64,000 nucleotides of DNA, from NCBI GenBank assembly GCA_030704615.1, contig CM060732.1, positions 54,231,053 to 54,295,052 of the forward strand, given 5' to 3'. Both the position numbers and the translations under genes were made by a program. The DNA comes from Takakia lepidozioides. Lineage: Eukaryota > Streptophyta > Takakiopsida > Takakiales > Takakiaceae. Below, piece after piece: positions 38,695 to 51,500 of the stretch. Each line of letters begins with the position of its first letter. The first letter of the stretch is position 1. The notes under the pieces were generated by a model, which ran no database searches, was not told where the DNA came from, and worked only from the letters and a program-made list of their open reading frames with translations.

Positions 38695-41455
38695 ACATGA
38701 AGTACGTCACATGTGGGAGTCCGGGGCTGCTGAGTAGGCTTGGAAACTGTGGAAGCAATGGTAGGCGAAAGGACAGGGGCCAACTTGTGTTCCCAGAAGT
38801 CATCAAGGATTGGGGCATGACTCCTTGGTGCTGGCTATTCTAACAGGTGAGCTCTTCTCATATCGAGTAATTGGGTATTTAAAGAAGGGAGGGATGCCTT
38901 TGTCATAGTAGTAGATATGGTTGCTGGAGCTGACCAGATGCATCTTGGAGTCTGTGGAAACTCCAAAACTAGAGACAGATTCAGTTTTCTTCAACTCCAG
39001 CTTTGGTGACAAGGGTGATTGTGACAAAATTTTGGTTGTCATGCTCTGCGGATGACTGTTCATAATCTCTGGTGGGTCATGCAGCTTGGGTCAATTGGCT
39101 AGCTTGACGCATTCTCAATGGTTGAGGACATTTGCAAAGTGTAGTCCAGAGGTTTCCATTAATACATTCCCGGGAGTCTATGCACTCTCGGATCTTGCTA
39201 CTATTGGGTGTGGATTGAATTATAGCTTCTTTGTGTAGCTTTGTCATGTGTGGTGGCCTCAATTTTAACGGTTGAGAAACAGTCCTCAATGGACCTGAAA
39301 ATTCGCTTGAAATTGTACAGGACTGAGGGGCCAATTAAGTGTACAACCCAAGGATGTTTGAGTTCGGTTCAGTTCCTCTCTCATTCTTGGGTTTCAAAAT
39401 TGCGCTCTTGACATCAGCTCAACAGAAGCAGGTAGTATCTCTCTTCGTACTTGGCTTTGGGATCTGTTATTCCAAGAATCTTTATGAGCACCTTTGGTGG
39501 TTACCTTAAGCTTGCGCATGGCAGTACATAGATGCCTCAAAATGATCTTCTGCTGTGGCTGCAGGCTTTGTGGCACTGGCTGCATTTGTGATGAGAGTAT
39601 GGAATCCTGTGAAAGTGGCCATCTTTCTAGGGTCCAGAAAAGTCCCCATTAATATATCTTTATGTTGGTTGAAAGTATTCATTTACAGTTCGTATTGCAA
39701 CCAAAGCAGTAACCCTCTCAGAAAAGAAATGTAGGTGGGGGAAAGCAGTGTTTTCTGATGGAGTGGAGCTGTGTCCTGTAATTACCTAAACCTAGATTGA
39801 TAGAAGATGGAAGTGCAGATTTGTGGGTTGAAAGTAGGAAAGTCTTCAGCAGAATCAGGCTTCAAAGTGTGGACCTGATTTTGGTAACTGGTTACCATAA
39901 AAATAAAACAATGATTGACACTCTAAATTTGGTGGCATGTACTACAGGATACAACTAGGAGATGGACCAGTGTGCCCCATATGTCAGTGCAGAGTAAGCA
40001 GAGTATATGACTCGTGAAGCCCCCAGGATCTCTCTCCATTTGGCATGAAAAGGCAATATATATTACATGCTGTTCACAGTCTCCTGTAGACTTGCCTCAA
40101 GCACTTGAGAGCTTCTTTGACATACTGGTGATGAAAAACTTTTGAGCACACATTTGCAGTTTTAAGATGATGTTCATTGAATCTGGTGGTTCACTGCGTT
40201 TGGTCCAACTACTTACCTGCTTGAACGGTCACTATCTCAGAAGCTCTCTGGTAGGCTGGCTACTCACATCGACATAAATATCCACCACAAAGATTGTCTG
40301 CCCCAGTTACAATGACCATCCACACTCCTGGTGCCACACTAACTACTTACACATCTGAGTCACACAACTCTACACAACACTACTGGGAATAAAAATGAAA
40401 AGCTCTGTTGTGCAGCTCCTTTTGAATCCTACCATAGAAAGAACAATCTGTAGAAGCTCGTGACCCATACGCTTGCAAACTTAGAAAGACCATATAGGGG
40501 CTTAAGCAGTCTCAGACTTCCTCAAGAAAAGTGGTGTCACGAGGTGCAAGTCAGACCAAAGCATCTATTGGCTGACAAAAGATTGAGACATGACAGTGTT
40601 CCATTTTCCGCGTACATTTACCTCCCTGGAGGTAATGTTCAGAATTGTCTAATTTTCTTGCCTGGAAACGGTACTGTTCACGGATGACGTTGATGTTGAG
40701 CTGTTGCAATGTCGCCATGAAAAGCGGCTCCTCAGTCTCTTGCGGGACCGAGGTAGGCATTTGAGGGGATGTTGGAGCGAAGGCTCAATCCTTCCCTTCT
40801 TTTATCTTTCTCTCAGACTCATCAGACTCCCTCCCTCCTCATTCATGATTCGCTTAAACTGTAGCTTGCCTACAGTTTGGCCAGCGGCTCAAGTGCCGAT
40901 ATGAAACATAGGGAACGATCAACGAGCTGTACACCCCTCCCTTCGTCCTTCAAGCTAAACAGCGGCGCTCATTTTTCTCTCCTTGAAATAAAATCTGAGC
41001 TTGAAAAGGAGCATGAGATCACGTACGAGTATTGATGCATGCAGTCGCAATGTAGCTGTCTCCAACTCCCTCGGTGAAATCTAGACATTATGGGTACAGA
41101 CCGTTGAACATTGCGAGCTCAAGTGGGTCTGTGGAGCCCTCGTGCATACATCTGACCTCTTCCTCTATAGGCGCTTGCTTCACATGCACAGTCATGGATC
41201 CATGACTCTGGTGCACACCGTGCACCAGGTGAAGTCCGCCGCTTGTTCAACTTTCCATATTACCGTTTCTAGTTTGAGGGTACAGCGCATAATTTTGCAT
41301 GGTGTATTACGCATTGACACGGTAGAGCCTATTCGTCGCTTGGCAGCGAGGCCTGGTGGATAAATAAAGGTCCGGTGGGTAGTAACTAGTAACCAATATA
41401 ATCTTTCTTACTTTTTTCTTTCTTTCTTTTCCTATTTTTGAGTGAGGGTGGCAGC
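38695..41455. other. Intergenic region, no supported gene
   Basis: About 2.8 kb of mixed composition. No ORF over 90 codons has a recognisable domain, and no terminal repeats were noticed. Confidence 0.5.
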
Positions 41456-41462
41456 CTATATA
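41456..41462 (+). promoter_or_regulatory. TATA box of the small gene at 41644
   Basis: TATATAG occurs in CAGCCTATATAGTACC, followed by a pyrimidine-rich stretch, about 185 bp before the ATG. This fits a plant TATA promoter with a leader of about 150 nt. Confidence 0.5.
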
Positions 41463-41643
41463 GTACCGTCTCTCTCAGAAGCAGGCTTCTGAAAGTTTGC
41501 TACGGCCTAGCAGAGTAAGCAGCAGTTTCTTGAAAAGCGAGAGAGGAGGATTGACGGGACTTAGACCAGCTCAAGCCGTCGAGACGTCAGGGGGACAGAG
41601 AGTCTCTCGATCAGTGAAGCACTTAACTTGCATCAACATTTCT

Positions 41644-42057
41644 ATGGCGGTAGACAGCTGCCAGCAGCAGCAATGGTCTGCTCGAATCCCTCCATGGTTC
41701 AAAACGTGCTGCCAGCAGCAATCCAGTAGCTGCCTTCCTACTCCAGTGCCGAGTAAACCTGGTAGTAGAATCACTCCCCGGGCTTCATCGCCTAGCAGTA
41801 ATGTAGTTTTGACACAAAGACAGCAAAAGGCACCCAATTTACCTTCTTCTTCTGCTTGGGAATTTCTCGTGCTTCCTGAACCTCAGACCTGGTCAGCGAC
41901 GGCGGACGAGGATTGGTTGTTTGCGCCAAAGCCCCTCCAGTCCCACTCGAAGCCAAAGGCGAAGGTGGACGATGTGCAGGTTTGGGCTAAGGCAGTTTAT
42001 TTGCCATCGGTCGACATGTACGCCTTGCCGTATGTGTTTCCCGTGTTTCCCTACTGA
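41644..42057 (+). CDS. Small unrecognised protein (137 aa)
   Basis: The first ATG in the open frame is at 41644; the stop is TGA after PVFPY at 42055-42057. The protein is rich in Ser/Gln/Pro. It has a Cys/Gln-rich N-terminal part (WFKTCCQQQSSS), a central SSAWEFLVLPEPQTW segment and a hydrophobic C-terminal motif VWAKAVYLPSVDMYALPYVF. The last two segments look like conserved plant short-linear motifs, but I do not recognise the family. Upstream TATA box and leader support a real gene. No signal peptide or membrane span is evident. Confidence 0.5.
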   Translation: MAVDSCQQQQWSARIPPWFKTCCQQQSSSCLPTPVPSKPGSRITPRASSPSSNVVLTQRQQKAPNLPSSSAWEFLVLPEPQTWSATADEDWLFAPKPLQSHSKPKAKVDDVQVWAKAVYLPSVDMYALPYVFPVFPY

Positions 42058-42589
42058 GAGATCTATTTGTCTTGCCAGGAATATATGGCAATTTTGGAGC
42101 TGTCAGAGTTCAGAGCTTTAGACGCCTGCAGCAAGTTGCCGTCCCTAGATCACTGGGAGTTAAGGAGTTGTGGGGAGTTTCATTAAGCAGATCCCCACTC
42201 CTGAACAGATTCAACAGATTATTTATTTATTTATAAAAAGGCGACAGACTCCAGAGGTGCTGAACTCACATTAAAAGGGCAAGGGAAATTGAACCTTGCT
42301 TAAAGCCATGAAGGAGGTTCTGTTTCACGCAGCTATTGAGATCCTCCGAAATACGGAAAGAACAAACAGCCAAATTAGGAAAATTACAGGTAGATATTAG
42401 ATATCTAAATGTTTTCTGCTGAACATAGTAAAAATTGTGTTGTTTCAGACTGCCTGGATGTAACACTCCTGGAGTTCCATTCACAGGCTCAAACTGCAGT
42501 AAACACAAGTTGTTCAAGTGTGCAATAGTAAACAAGCTTAGAAATCTAGCCTGCTACTTCATATGTAACTTCCATACAACACATTCAAA
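42058..42589. other. Convergent intergenic region
   Basis: It lies between the end of the small gene and the stop codon of the SET gene and presumably holds both 3' UTRs. An ATTTATTTATTTATAAAA stretch at about 42220-42237 is a candidate polyadenylation-rich region. Confidence 0.4.
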
Positions 42590-45500
42590 TCACTTCAGGA
42601 TCATATCCACAGGGGCCTTAAGAAGTAGTTTTTTAAGATATCGGTACCTTGCAGTGAGCTGCAAGTGCTCACTGGGACGCAGTGAACCTGGGCAAGGTAA
42701 ACTATCACCGCATCTAGAACTATACTGGTCCAGTAACAATCTGTCTTGATCAATTGTTGTCGGAAATGATGCCAAAACTTGAAGGCATCTGAAGCTTGTC
42801 GATATTCTTGCAAGGAGACTAGGCCGAGCAGGCTTTGCCTCTGCCGAGTAGACTTTGAGAAAACTGTCCCAACAGGGATGTCCTTTCACCAGTGACCTGT
42901 TTGGCAGCTCAGTAATGTGGTCCTCCATGCACAGAAATAAACCCTTGAGCAGGATTGTCCAAGACCCCATACTGCTTCCATTATTTGCACTAACTTGCGA
43001 GTTCATACTATCTTCGCTGCTGAAATGTAGGGCTGAGTGCAACTTTGTGTCATTATCCCACACTTGAACAATGTTGGCAACTGCTGCAAAGGCTGTGAGG
43101 AGGCTGGGGTCAATGACTCCCCGTGCATATATTGTGGGCCCTGGTTGGTAAGGGATGTACTGGTATCCATAGTCTGCCCAGTGGCCGATTAGGTCCCACC
43201 AATCTTTGTTTTGGCCCACACCCCCTCCAGGAACATCCTCAAGGGCTTGCTTAACGGTTTTCCAGTGTCTCTCCCACCGCCGCCTTTTGCATAGGGCATA
43301 GGTTGCTCGGTGTTCCTTTTGATGTTCACAGCTTGAACTCCAAAGTTCTAAAAACCACCTCAAGGCGCCCTGCAAGTCTGAGAGCTTAGAATGATCCAAA
43401 ACTATCCAAACCCCTAAGAAGGTGCAGCACCATTTGAACAATTCCGTTCTAAGCCCAACTTTCTTTCTCTGTATGAAGTTAGGCAGAAAACTTCCCTGAA
43501 CTTGTTTCCAGTCTGTGACATGGGAGAGGCCATCATGGATGACCTCAAGGGTTTACCCACCCTCGGCACTAGACTGAAATTTAAACTCAGGGAGGGAAGC
43601 CTACCTTTGAACAGCAAAGAAAAAATAAAATATTGTTCTTCTTGTGCTGGAAATCCCAGATATTCGAACCCCTGACCTGCTCCCGCAGACCCTGGTGAGC
43701 TGCCCATACGCATCTGCATTTTTATGACTTTTATACTATATATAATGATAACTTCCGGAACTACAGATTCCAAAAAGACTGCCGAACCTCTTCTTCAAGA
43801 AAAAATAATTATTCCGACAGAGGCTTGACGAACTGCATAGGCAAGTACAGTACTCTTACGAGAGAGACGCCCTCTTTGAATCCATCAAGGGAACTGTGCC
43901 TAAACCTCTGTTTACCAACTTTGAAAGTCTCGAGGCTGAGCCAAAAGCCCAGGCCCTTCTGGGGCCTAGTTATTGGGCAAACCACACATTTTGATGCCTG
44001 TGTGAAAGGATTCTAGAGGATATCTTAATTGTCTGTTCCAAGGTAGGTCAGACTAACGGCGTCAGCCCCTGACAAAGGCAATTTCTGTCGCTTTGTGTTC
44101 CGCTCAAACTGAGCGCGGGGTCAATGGCCACAAGGCTACGGCAAACAACATCTTATGAGTACATTCTCTCTCTCTCTCTCTCTCGTTCTAACCAGCCTGA
44201 ATGACTACAACCGGTTGGTCACTGTAAGCTCAGGAAAATATGGAAAGTAGCTCAGCCTACCTCATAGGAATCAAAAATCTGGGCAGAGTCAAATGGATTG
44301 TTGACGAGCACAAAACCTGAAAAAGAAATGATGTTATTGACCACACTGAACATCACCACTGAGCAATGAAGTAGCACACATGGTATCAACACTTGCTAGT
44401 ATGGTCAATGCCAATGTGGGCCTTCATCTCCCACAAAGGATACCATCATCTCTATCTGTCCTAATCTGTGTCTCTGACAGCCCAAGGAAAAACTCTGGAC
44501 TGCCCAGGATCAAAAATATTCAGAGAGGTACAATCCATCACTGAAGCGGGCTTTCACACTGGTCGCAGCCACTGTTTTGGAGCTCCCACTCACTCCTTCC
44601 CCGATAGTTGTTTCAGGTCTATGGCACAAGGCTACAGATGTCTCACAAAATGGGTTATCAGCTCGTCACTCTTTCTGAGGGTGTCACGAGCTGGTCAAAA
44701 CTGAGAGCAGACAGACAATGTTGTCTGATCGCCACAAACCAACAGCTAACATGCACCTGCAAGTTTAACAATGTACTATATCCACCCATCATACCATAGT
44801 AAAGAAAAAGGTTGTCATTAGATCGAGGGCCAAATGATGCAAAAAGTTGCTGCCCCTTCTTGATCTGACGCTTTGCAATGATCTCAAGCTTGCCATCCCA
44901 AATGGGTTGTGAGATCCAGTCGGCCTGCCATCAACCACAATACATAGACATGTAATGAACATGTCAGCTTGCAAATTTAGATAGGGGAAAGTAGCACCCC
45001 ATTTAGGACACACTAACAAAAAAGATACCAATCAGACCTCACCTAGAGCTACCTTCGCCGTGCCACCTAAATTATTTAATGGGATGCTTGATACATTGTC
45101 AAACTTCAGCAGATAATTTCCCAGCTATACCACAAGAAGGGGAGAGTGGTATAGTGAAGGGGCAAAAATAGTAGGTGGGAGGCACCTGATACTGATAATG
45201 ATGGTTGATTATATCCATGTAAGGCATCATCACGTATGGTGCATACTGCTCATCCTCTTTCACAGGGAGAGTAAAGGCTCGACTGTGGACCATCATGGCT
45301 GCCCACTCTGCAGTACACCGGATGAAAGACAATGCTCTTAGAATATCTGTTGAGGGCAGAGAGAGAGGTGAACGATGAATAGCTGTCGTTTTGTGTTGCA
45401 AATACCAAGGAATTGACAACATTAGGAGGACTACTACATCTTTCATTAAACACTGAGAATAGTGATGATAGCACAGCTGCCCTGCTATTTTGATGTTCTT

Positions 45501-48500
45501 CAAAGACCAACTTGAGCATCTATCAACTACATTTTGGTCACCTCCACTTCTGTGACCTGAAAAGAAATGGCTCTTTCTCTTCTTTGGGATTAAAAAACAA
45601 AGGAATATTGACGTACTGTACTCTTCAAAATCTGCCCATGCCACATCGGCCCTCTTTAACAAGGCAAAACTCTCTCTGATAGATTTTCGCACTTGGACCA
45701 GCTCCCGGATTAAGGGCCACCACTGCACCTCCTCCATCTCCTGCTTGAAACACAAGACAAAAAATAGGTAGGTACACCCTGAACAGGGGTTCTAGCAAAA
45801 TAGGCCACTTCACTCTCTGATGAGATGAATATTTCAACTTACTTCAAGTTAGGGACATTAGATCCAACATGTAAATGCGGCCTACAACAAAGCACTGATC
45901 ATGATGACATCTGTTTGTAACATCCACAACACAAAACTTACATGGGCCTCAAGAAAAATCGGAGATGACATTTGAGTGGGAAGAACTGCAATATATGGAG
46001 CCCAGCTTGAGCTATTCCCTTTGGCCCTGCACAACAAAATATCTGTGTGAATCAAAATCATCCTAAGAAAAGGGTAGAAATCTGAGCCAAAGAGCAATAC
46101 ACTAAACCCCCTGACTGTATCCTACAGGATGCATCAGCACAAACTTGCCAGTATGGCAATCCGACAAATTTCCAATAACTACAAATATGAAGGAAAATAG
46201 CACTAGCAATAAAAGATGGTACATACTTCTCTCGTAGCAGTCGAGCAGCTGCTCGATCCCATCCGTCAACTTCACTGGCAATAGCTGTCTCATTATCGTA
46301 AAGACCCATGTTTAACTATAAGATGGGAGACAAGAACTGTAGTGTCAAAAGCCACCATCATCTGAGTCTCAATAGCTCCAACTTGAAGTAGGTTCATTAA
46401 AGCCAGAGAGGAACAATGCTATCATTTGAACACATGACAGTGTAATTTTCTTTGTTTGGCTGATGACAGGAAGAAAAGTACCGGCAAGTTGCAAAGAGTC
46501 TCGCCCTGCTGTATGGTTTTCAAGGCCACCACTCCACGCACTAAGTCTCCATCTTGGAGAAGGATCTGCTCCCCCTCTCCAGCACTGATGTAGGTGACAG
46601 CCAGTTTTCCTGAGATTGTGAAGTCTTTTCCTTTACACCAGTTCAAGAACTAAAGCAGATGTCAGAAAATTGCAGGTCAAGTTTTGCTCAGAGCAAGCTA
46701 CGTGATAATTGGAGATGCCACGAGCCACCATTATGCAGAACTCTGAAATATAGTGTGGGCATTGCAGCTTCAAGCATACCTCTTCAACAGTTGTATTACC
46801 AATGTTTGGACCAACAATCTCATTTACTGCCGGGACACTCTCCTCAGATTTAGAACTGCTGCAAGAAAGCCTAGAAGTGAATTGCTGAAGGAGAGTCTTG
46901 CGAGAAGACCGATACTGCACAGCAAGGTTGTCATTGAAGCTCATTTCCTCAATCTGCCATCGACAAGAAGCACAAGCTGACTGGCTTACACCCGTGCCAC
47001 TGAAACCTTCCCACAAGGCTGCACCTGAAAGAGAATCATCTTCCTCTAATGTAGTTGAGAAAGAGTCCAACAGACTTTGCAAGCGCCAGCGCACAGCTTC
47101 AACTGCCAAGGAAACAGCCTTCCTGAAGTTGGAGTTCACGAGCAGAACAGTGTCACAGCTCAACGGGTGCAATGCATCACGGGCAGAAAACTCCTTCACT
47201 AAAAGATCCAATTTTTTTGCCCAGGGTGTGCTTATTCTTATGTCCATATCATAGGTCGTTATACTGTCCTGATGTACATCCCCGTCTCCATTAATCTCCA
47301 GTAATTCCTTGGCATAAGAGAGAGTTGTAAAGATACAGACAATGCGAGGGTCCATGTGGCCGTCAGCAGATAAAAAAAAATCTGCCTCTCCTGTGTTTCG
47401 GTTCTCTGAGGAGGTTGCATTTACATCCAGAAGCTGAGATGCCAGCACATCCTTCGCGTCACGTGCAAGCTTCAAGGTCAAATATTTGTTGTTATTGACA
47501 GCTCCATAAGTCGAGACATACCAGTCCACCAGATCCTACCCCACACAGCAAGCACAATACACCTAATTAGTGACCAGACGTACATTGGGTAACCCTGACA
47601 AACATGGACAGAAATCACATGTGCCAAGGACAGAAAATTTTGTGCACAATTGGGCTGCATGCCATTAGTCTGTTTTATAAAATAATGATCAAGCTTCTCG
47701 CACTGTCATAAATGATAAACAGCAGGTCCTCCAGAGATATACCAACAGATTTGTGAAAAGCTGTACTCGAATATTTGGATTGCTTGGAACCAGTCCTGTC
47801 ACATCCATGAGCATTTAGGTGATATCCAGTACAGTGCCCAATTTACTTCAAAAACAGTACCATGACATTTCCAGAGGCACAAGCTTTCCACAGGCAAAGT
47901 TTGAAGAGACAAGGCCACTGCAGATAAATGTAAACCGAACAAGCCTATCCAATCTCTAAGCAACATTCTTCCCAGTATACAGGGTTTCTGTAAACAAATA
48001 TATTCTTCAAAATATTTTCTCGTAGGGGGAAACAATAGTTGTCAGTGGTGAGTTTTCTACTTCTCTGAAGTATGAAAATTGAAACAATTGGTGAACAAGT
48101 CCCATTCTTACCACGAAACAAGAAGAGATCAATGGCAGTGCTTGAGCCAAATGCAGCAGATAGAAACATTCCCTTTGTGGCTTTTCCCTTCGTTACAAGA
48201 CGAATATGTCCATTCACATACACTGCATCAACTGGGGACGTACCAGGAAATGGAATGCTCAAGAGTCAGCAGAAAAAATCTGGGGCCATGGGGAGGCGGC
48301 TTGCAAGTCACAGGAAGCCCAACATAGACAGACCAGTAATCAGCCACCTAAAACAGTACTGCATACATGCGCATTGCTTCGATCAGTGAGGAGCAGCGCG
48401 TCAGAGACTTTTATGCAAAATCCAACAAAAACATCAGATTCTCCAAAAGCCTCCAAACATAGTCCTGTGCATAGATTGTATACCTTTTGCATGGGGCTCA

Positions 48501-51500
48501 ACCAGTGAGCTCTGGAAAGGTATGATAAGGTGTGTAGAGAAGTCCCCTTGTGCTATGTGGCATGCTGAGCTGTATACTATGGCCAAAGCCCAAGCTGCAG
48601 GGATTGACAACAAGACCATCGGGCTCCTTAACACACTACTTTGCTTCTGTAAAAATAAAACAGCTTCCATTCGGCATAAATGTTCCAAGGTCTCGACAAC
48701 AAGAACCCCTCTACCACCGGTTCACACAGAATTGGTGTACAAGTTAGTATCCACAAAATAGAGGCTGTCTTTTCGTTATGAAAATATAAAGTTGTTCCCA
48801 TTGCAGTTTATTTGTTGGATAACAAATAACAACCTTACCAAACTCAGTAAACTTTGCCCCTCCAGTTTCTTCAGTCCTGAGGGCATTAAATGCTGCTTCT
48901 ACAAATCTCCTCATGTTGTGGACTTCATGGATCACCAAGACATCTTGAATGTTCTTCAACTCCTGCACCAGTTAACATTTGCATGGGAGTGGCACAAAAT
49001 AGGGGATGACACAGCAAAGAATACATATCAATCTTCAAGATGACCTAATTGCAAGTACAGTTGACCATGACAGGCCTACTTGTCAGAACTTACTGGAGTA
49101 ACTGTGCCCCAAAATGTGTGTTCCCATATGAAGAGGTGACAGTTGAAGCTCTTAGTTGAGTAATGCAAGCAATTTTTATCATTGCAAGGTTGAATGAGTA
49201 CTCCTGGCTGTCAGACTACCTGCTGTGCCCCGATCTCTCTGTGTCTCTCCCAAAGCAGCAAGATACAAAATAGATAAGGAAATGGTAATGGTATTTACAA
49301 GTTCTGAGAAAAACAGAGGCAGAAATACGAAATCAGGTAGCAGTTTCATGTAGGGTGCCCAGCCTGAAACTGAGCCTTTAAACCTGTACCACAGAAAATA
49401 ACTGTTCTTAGTGACCGTAGACTCACAACAGTCCAGTCCAGTCCAGTCCATGATATGTAATGCTGCACAGTAAGTTCAGCATAAATCCCTCAATGGCATC
49501 AATACATTATGTAATGTATTGAAAATAGCTTAATGAAGATCCAAATGTGTAGTTATGACTTGTTAAGTGCCGACTATTTGATGATTTATGGAAACAAAAG
49601 GAACCAATACTATTACAAATGTGTTGAGTGTATATTGACAAAGACTGGCATTGTCATCAGATGCTGCGATAAATTATCCAAAAAACTTCCAGACCAAAAA
49701 CATCAATAGAGATTCCCACAAGCTAACACTCGAATTCAGACATACTCGGTTAGCACCATTGAAATGCCTCATGTAGGTATGCTCAGCACTTCTTGGTAGA
49801 GAGAAGAAATACCCCAAGGGAGACACAAGCCAATGGGACAACGAAGGACAATAGGAGAAACCGAAAGAGCATAGCAAAGAAACCACAGGTGATGGGGTTC
49901 CTGATGCAGATAAATCCTAAGCACTTACAGAAGTGAAGATAGGTGTTGAGAGAAGAGGGGATGTAGTATTAAATGGGAGTGGGAAAGCAGGTTACTTATA
50001 TGGATTAAAGTAGAAAACCTTGAGGCAAGGAAGTTGCTACCATCAGTCAAAGATGAGAAGTATGCCTTTCGCGAAGAAGTTTGGTGGCAAGCCGAACCTC
50101 CCATGGAGCCCCTTGCAGTGACATAGTGCCCTCAGCAGTTGATGCATCAGATAGGCACAAGTCCAGCTGCCAGTCGAAATTTATGACGAACATCAAGACA
50201 ATTCAATGATATCGAAAGAGTTCATACAATTTCTTGCATGACATTTTTGGACTAGTACTTGGAGCTTCAATATATGTAAGGAGGGAGGGAGGGAGAGGAG
50301 TGGTGTGGTGTCGAAGATGATGCTCTGATCAAAAAGGAGCTGGTGATTGTAAACCTTGCCCTCCCCTTATCTCCAAGTGCAACTCAAAGAGAAGTTTTAG
50401 GCACTGCTTGTGCATGCCATACAACCTTAGTCTCAATGCATACAGGCAGAATAAGTATCCTGTTCTTACCGGGAATTCTATGAGTGTCTCTCCTTCTCTC
50501 AAACTTTGCTCAACAATCCAGGTCAGATGCAGGCTGCTCTCTGTGCCAACAATCCAAGAAATGATCCCACGTCAACTAGATGCATAAATGGGTGATTGAC
50601 CAATGTCCAAAAGATTTGCATTCATCTTGTGGTTCTCAGGTTCTTATGCATCAATCTGTACTTTCATCAATAGAAGCATCCAAAAGGACACAAAAACCCC
50701 ACCAAAAATAACTCCTGTTATGGATGTCACAAACACACCTTCGGACTTAAAGCCTGGCATTTCCATGGGGACGATTGAAAGCTTTTGAGAAGGCATTGTC
50801 TTGCTGCCTTCATCTCCATGGATCCATCTCACAAACTGCAAAAGTTGAAGTGCACTATGATGAAATACAGCTTTCCTGGAGAGCAACAGTCACAGAATAA
50901 CTGGAAAAGTTCACTCAGGCTGCAAGGTCTCAACACAAAATGTAGAGAGGGGATAGAAGGCAGAAGTAGTGTTGGACCAAGAGAAAGAGCACCCCTTAAA
51001 AAGAACTGGCAGAGTTTTGGCAAGAGAAGACTGACAAACCGCTTCTGATGCCGAGGCAACCATATCTACATTGATGGGGACTTCATTGGTTGGAAATGCT
51101 GTAACCCTCCCCAATTTTGACCACCGTCGTGAGCTAATCGTTGGAACAGTTTGATGCTTGAGCTGACTGGTCAGCCAGGTCTTGGCAGCCTCCCCCCTAT
51201 GGGAATAATCCTGCAAAACCACATACACATGCTTTGAATGTACAGTAAAAATGTGGACTGTATAAGAACATGCAAGCTGTAGAGACGGTGTAAAGTGAAA
51301 TAGATACAGGGCCTCATTGGTTCTATTTGATTATGAGAAACAAAACCGTTATTATAACCTAGTTTTGACAAACGAGAGGCTGGTTCACAAACAGGCAATA
51401 ATCACCTCTCTCGGTGCTAGATTTCAGAAGGAACAACAAACACGCTCCTGATCTGTTGAGTAGACTGCTTTGTAACAAAGCTGTAAAGCAAGCAATCTTA

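Noticed and set aside
42435-43067. Plus-strand ORFs over the last SET gene exon
   Set aside because: The minus-strand LSMT domain is clearly the coding strand here.
43660-43720. Functional tRNA gene
   Set aside because: Only a B-box-like stretch is present; no cloverleaf or anticodon arm could be formed by eye.
44789-45031. Minus-strand ORF read in the wrong frame over a SET exon
   Set aside because: The other minus frame gives the conserved SET sequence (ADWISQPIWDGKLEIIAKRQ) with proper splice sites.
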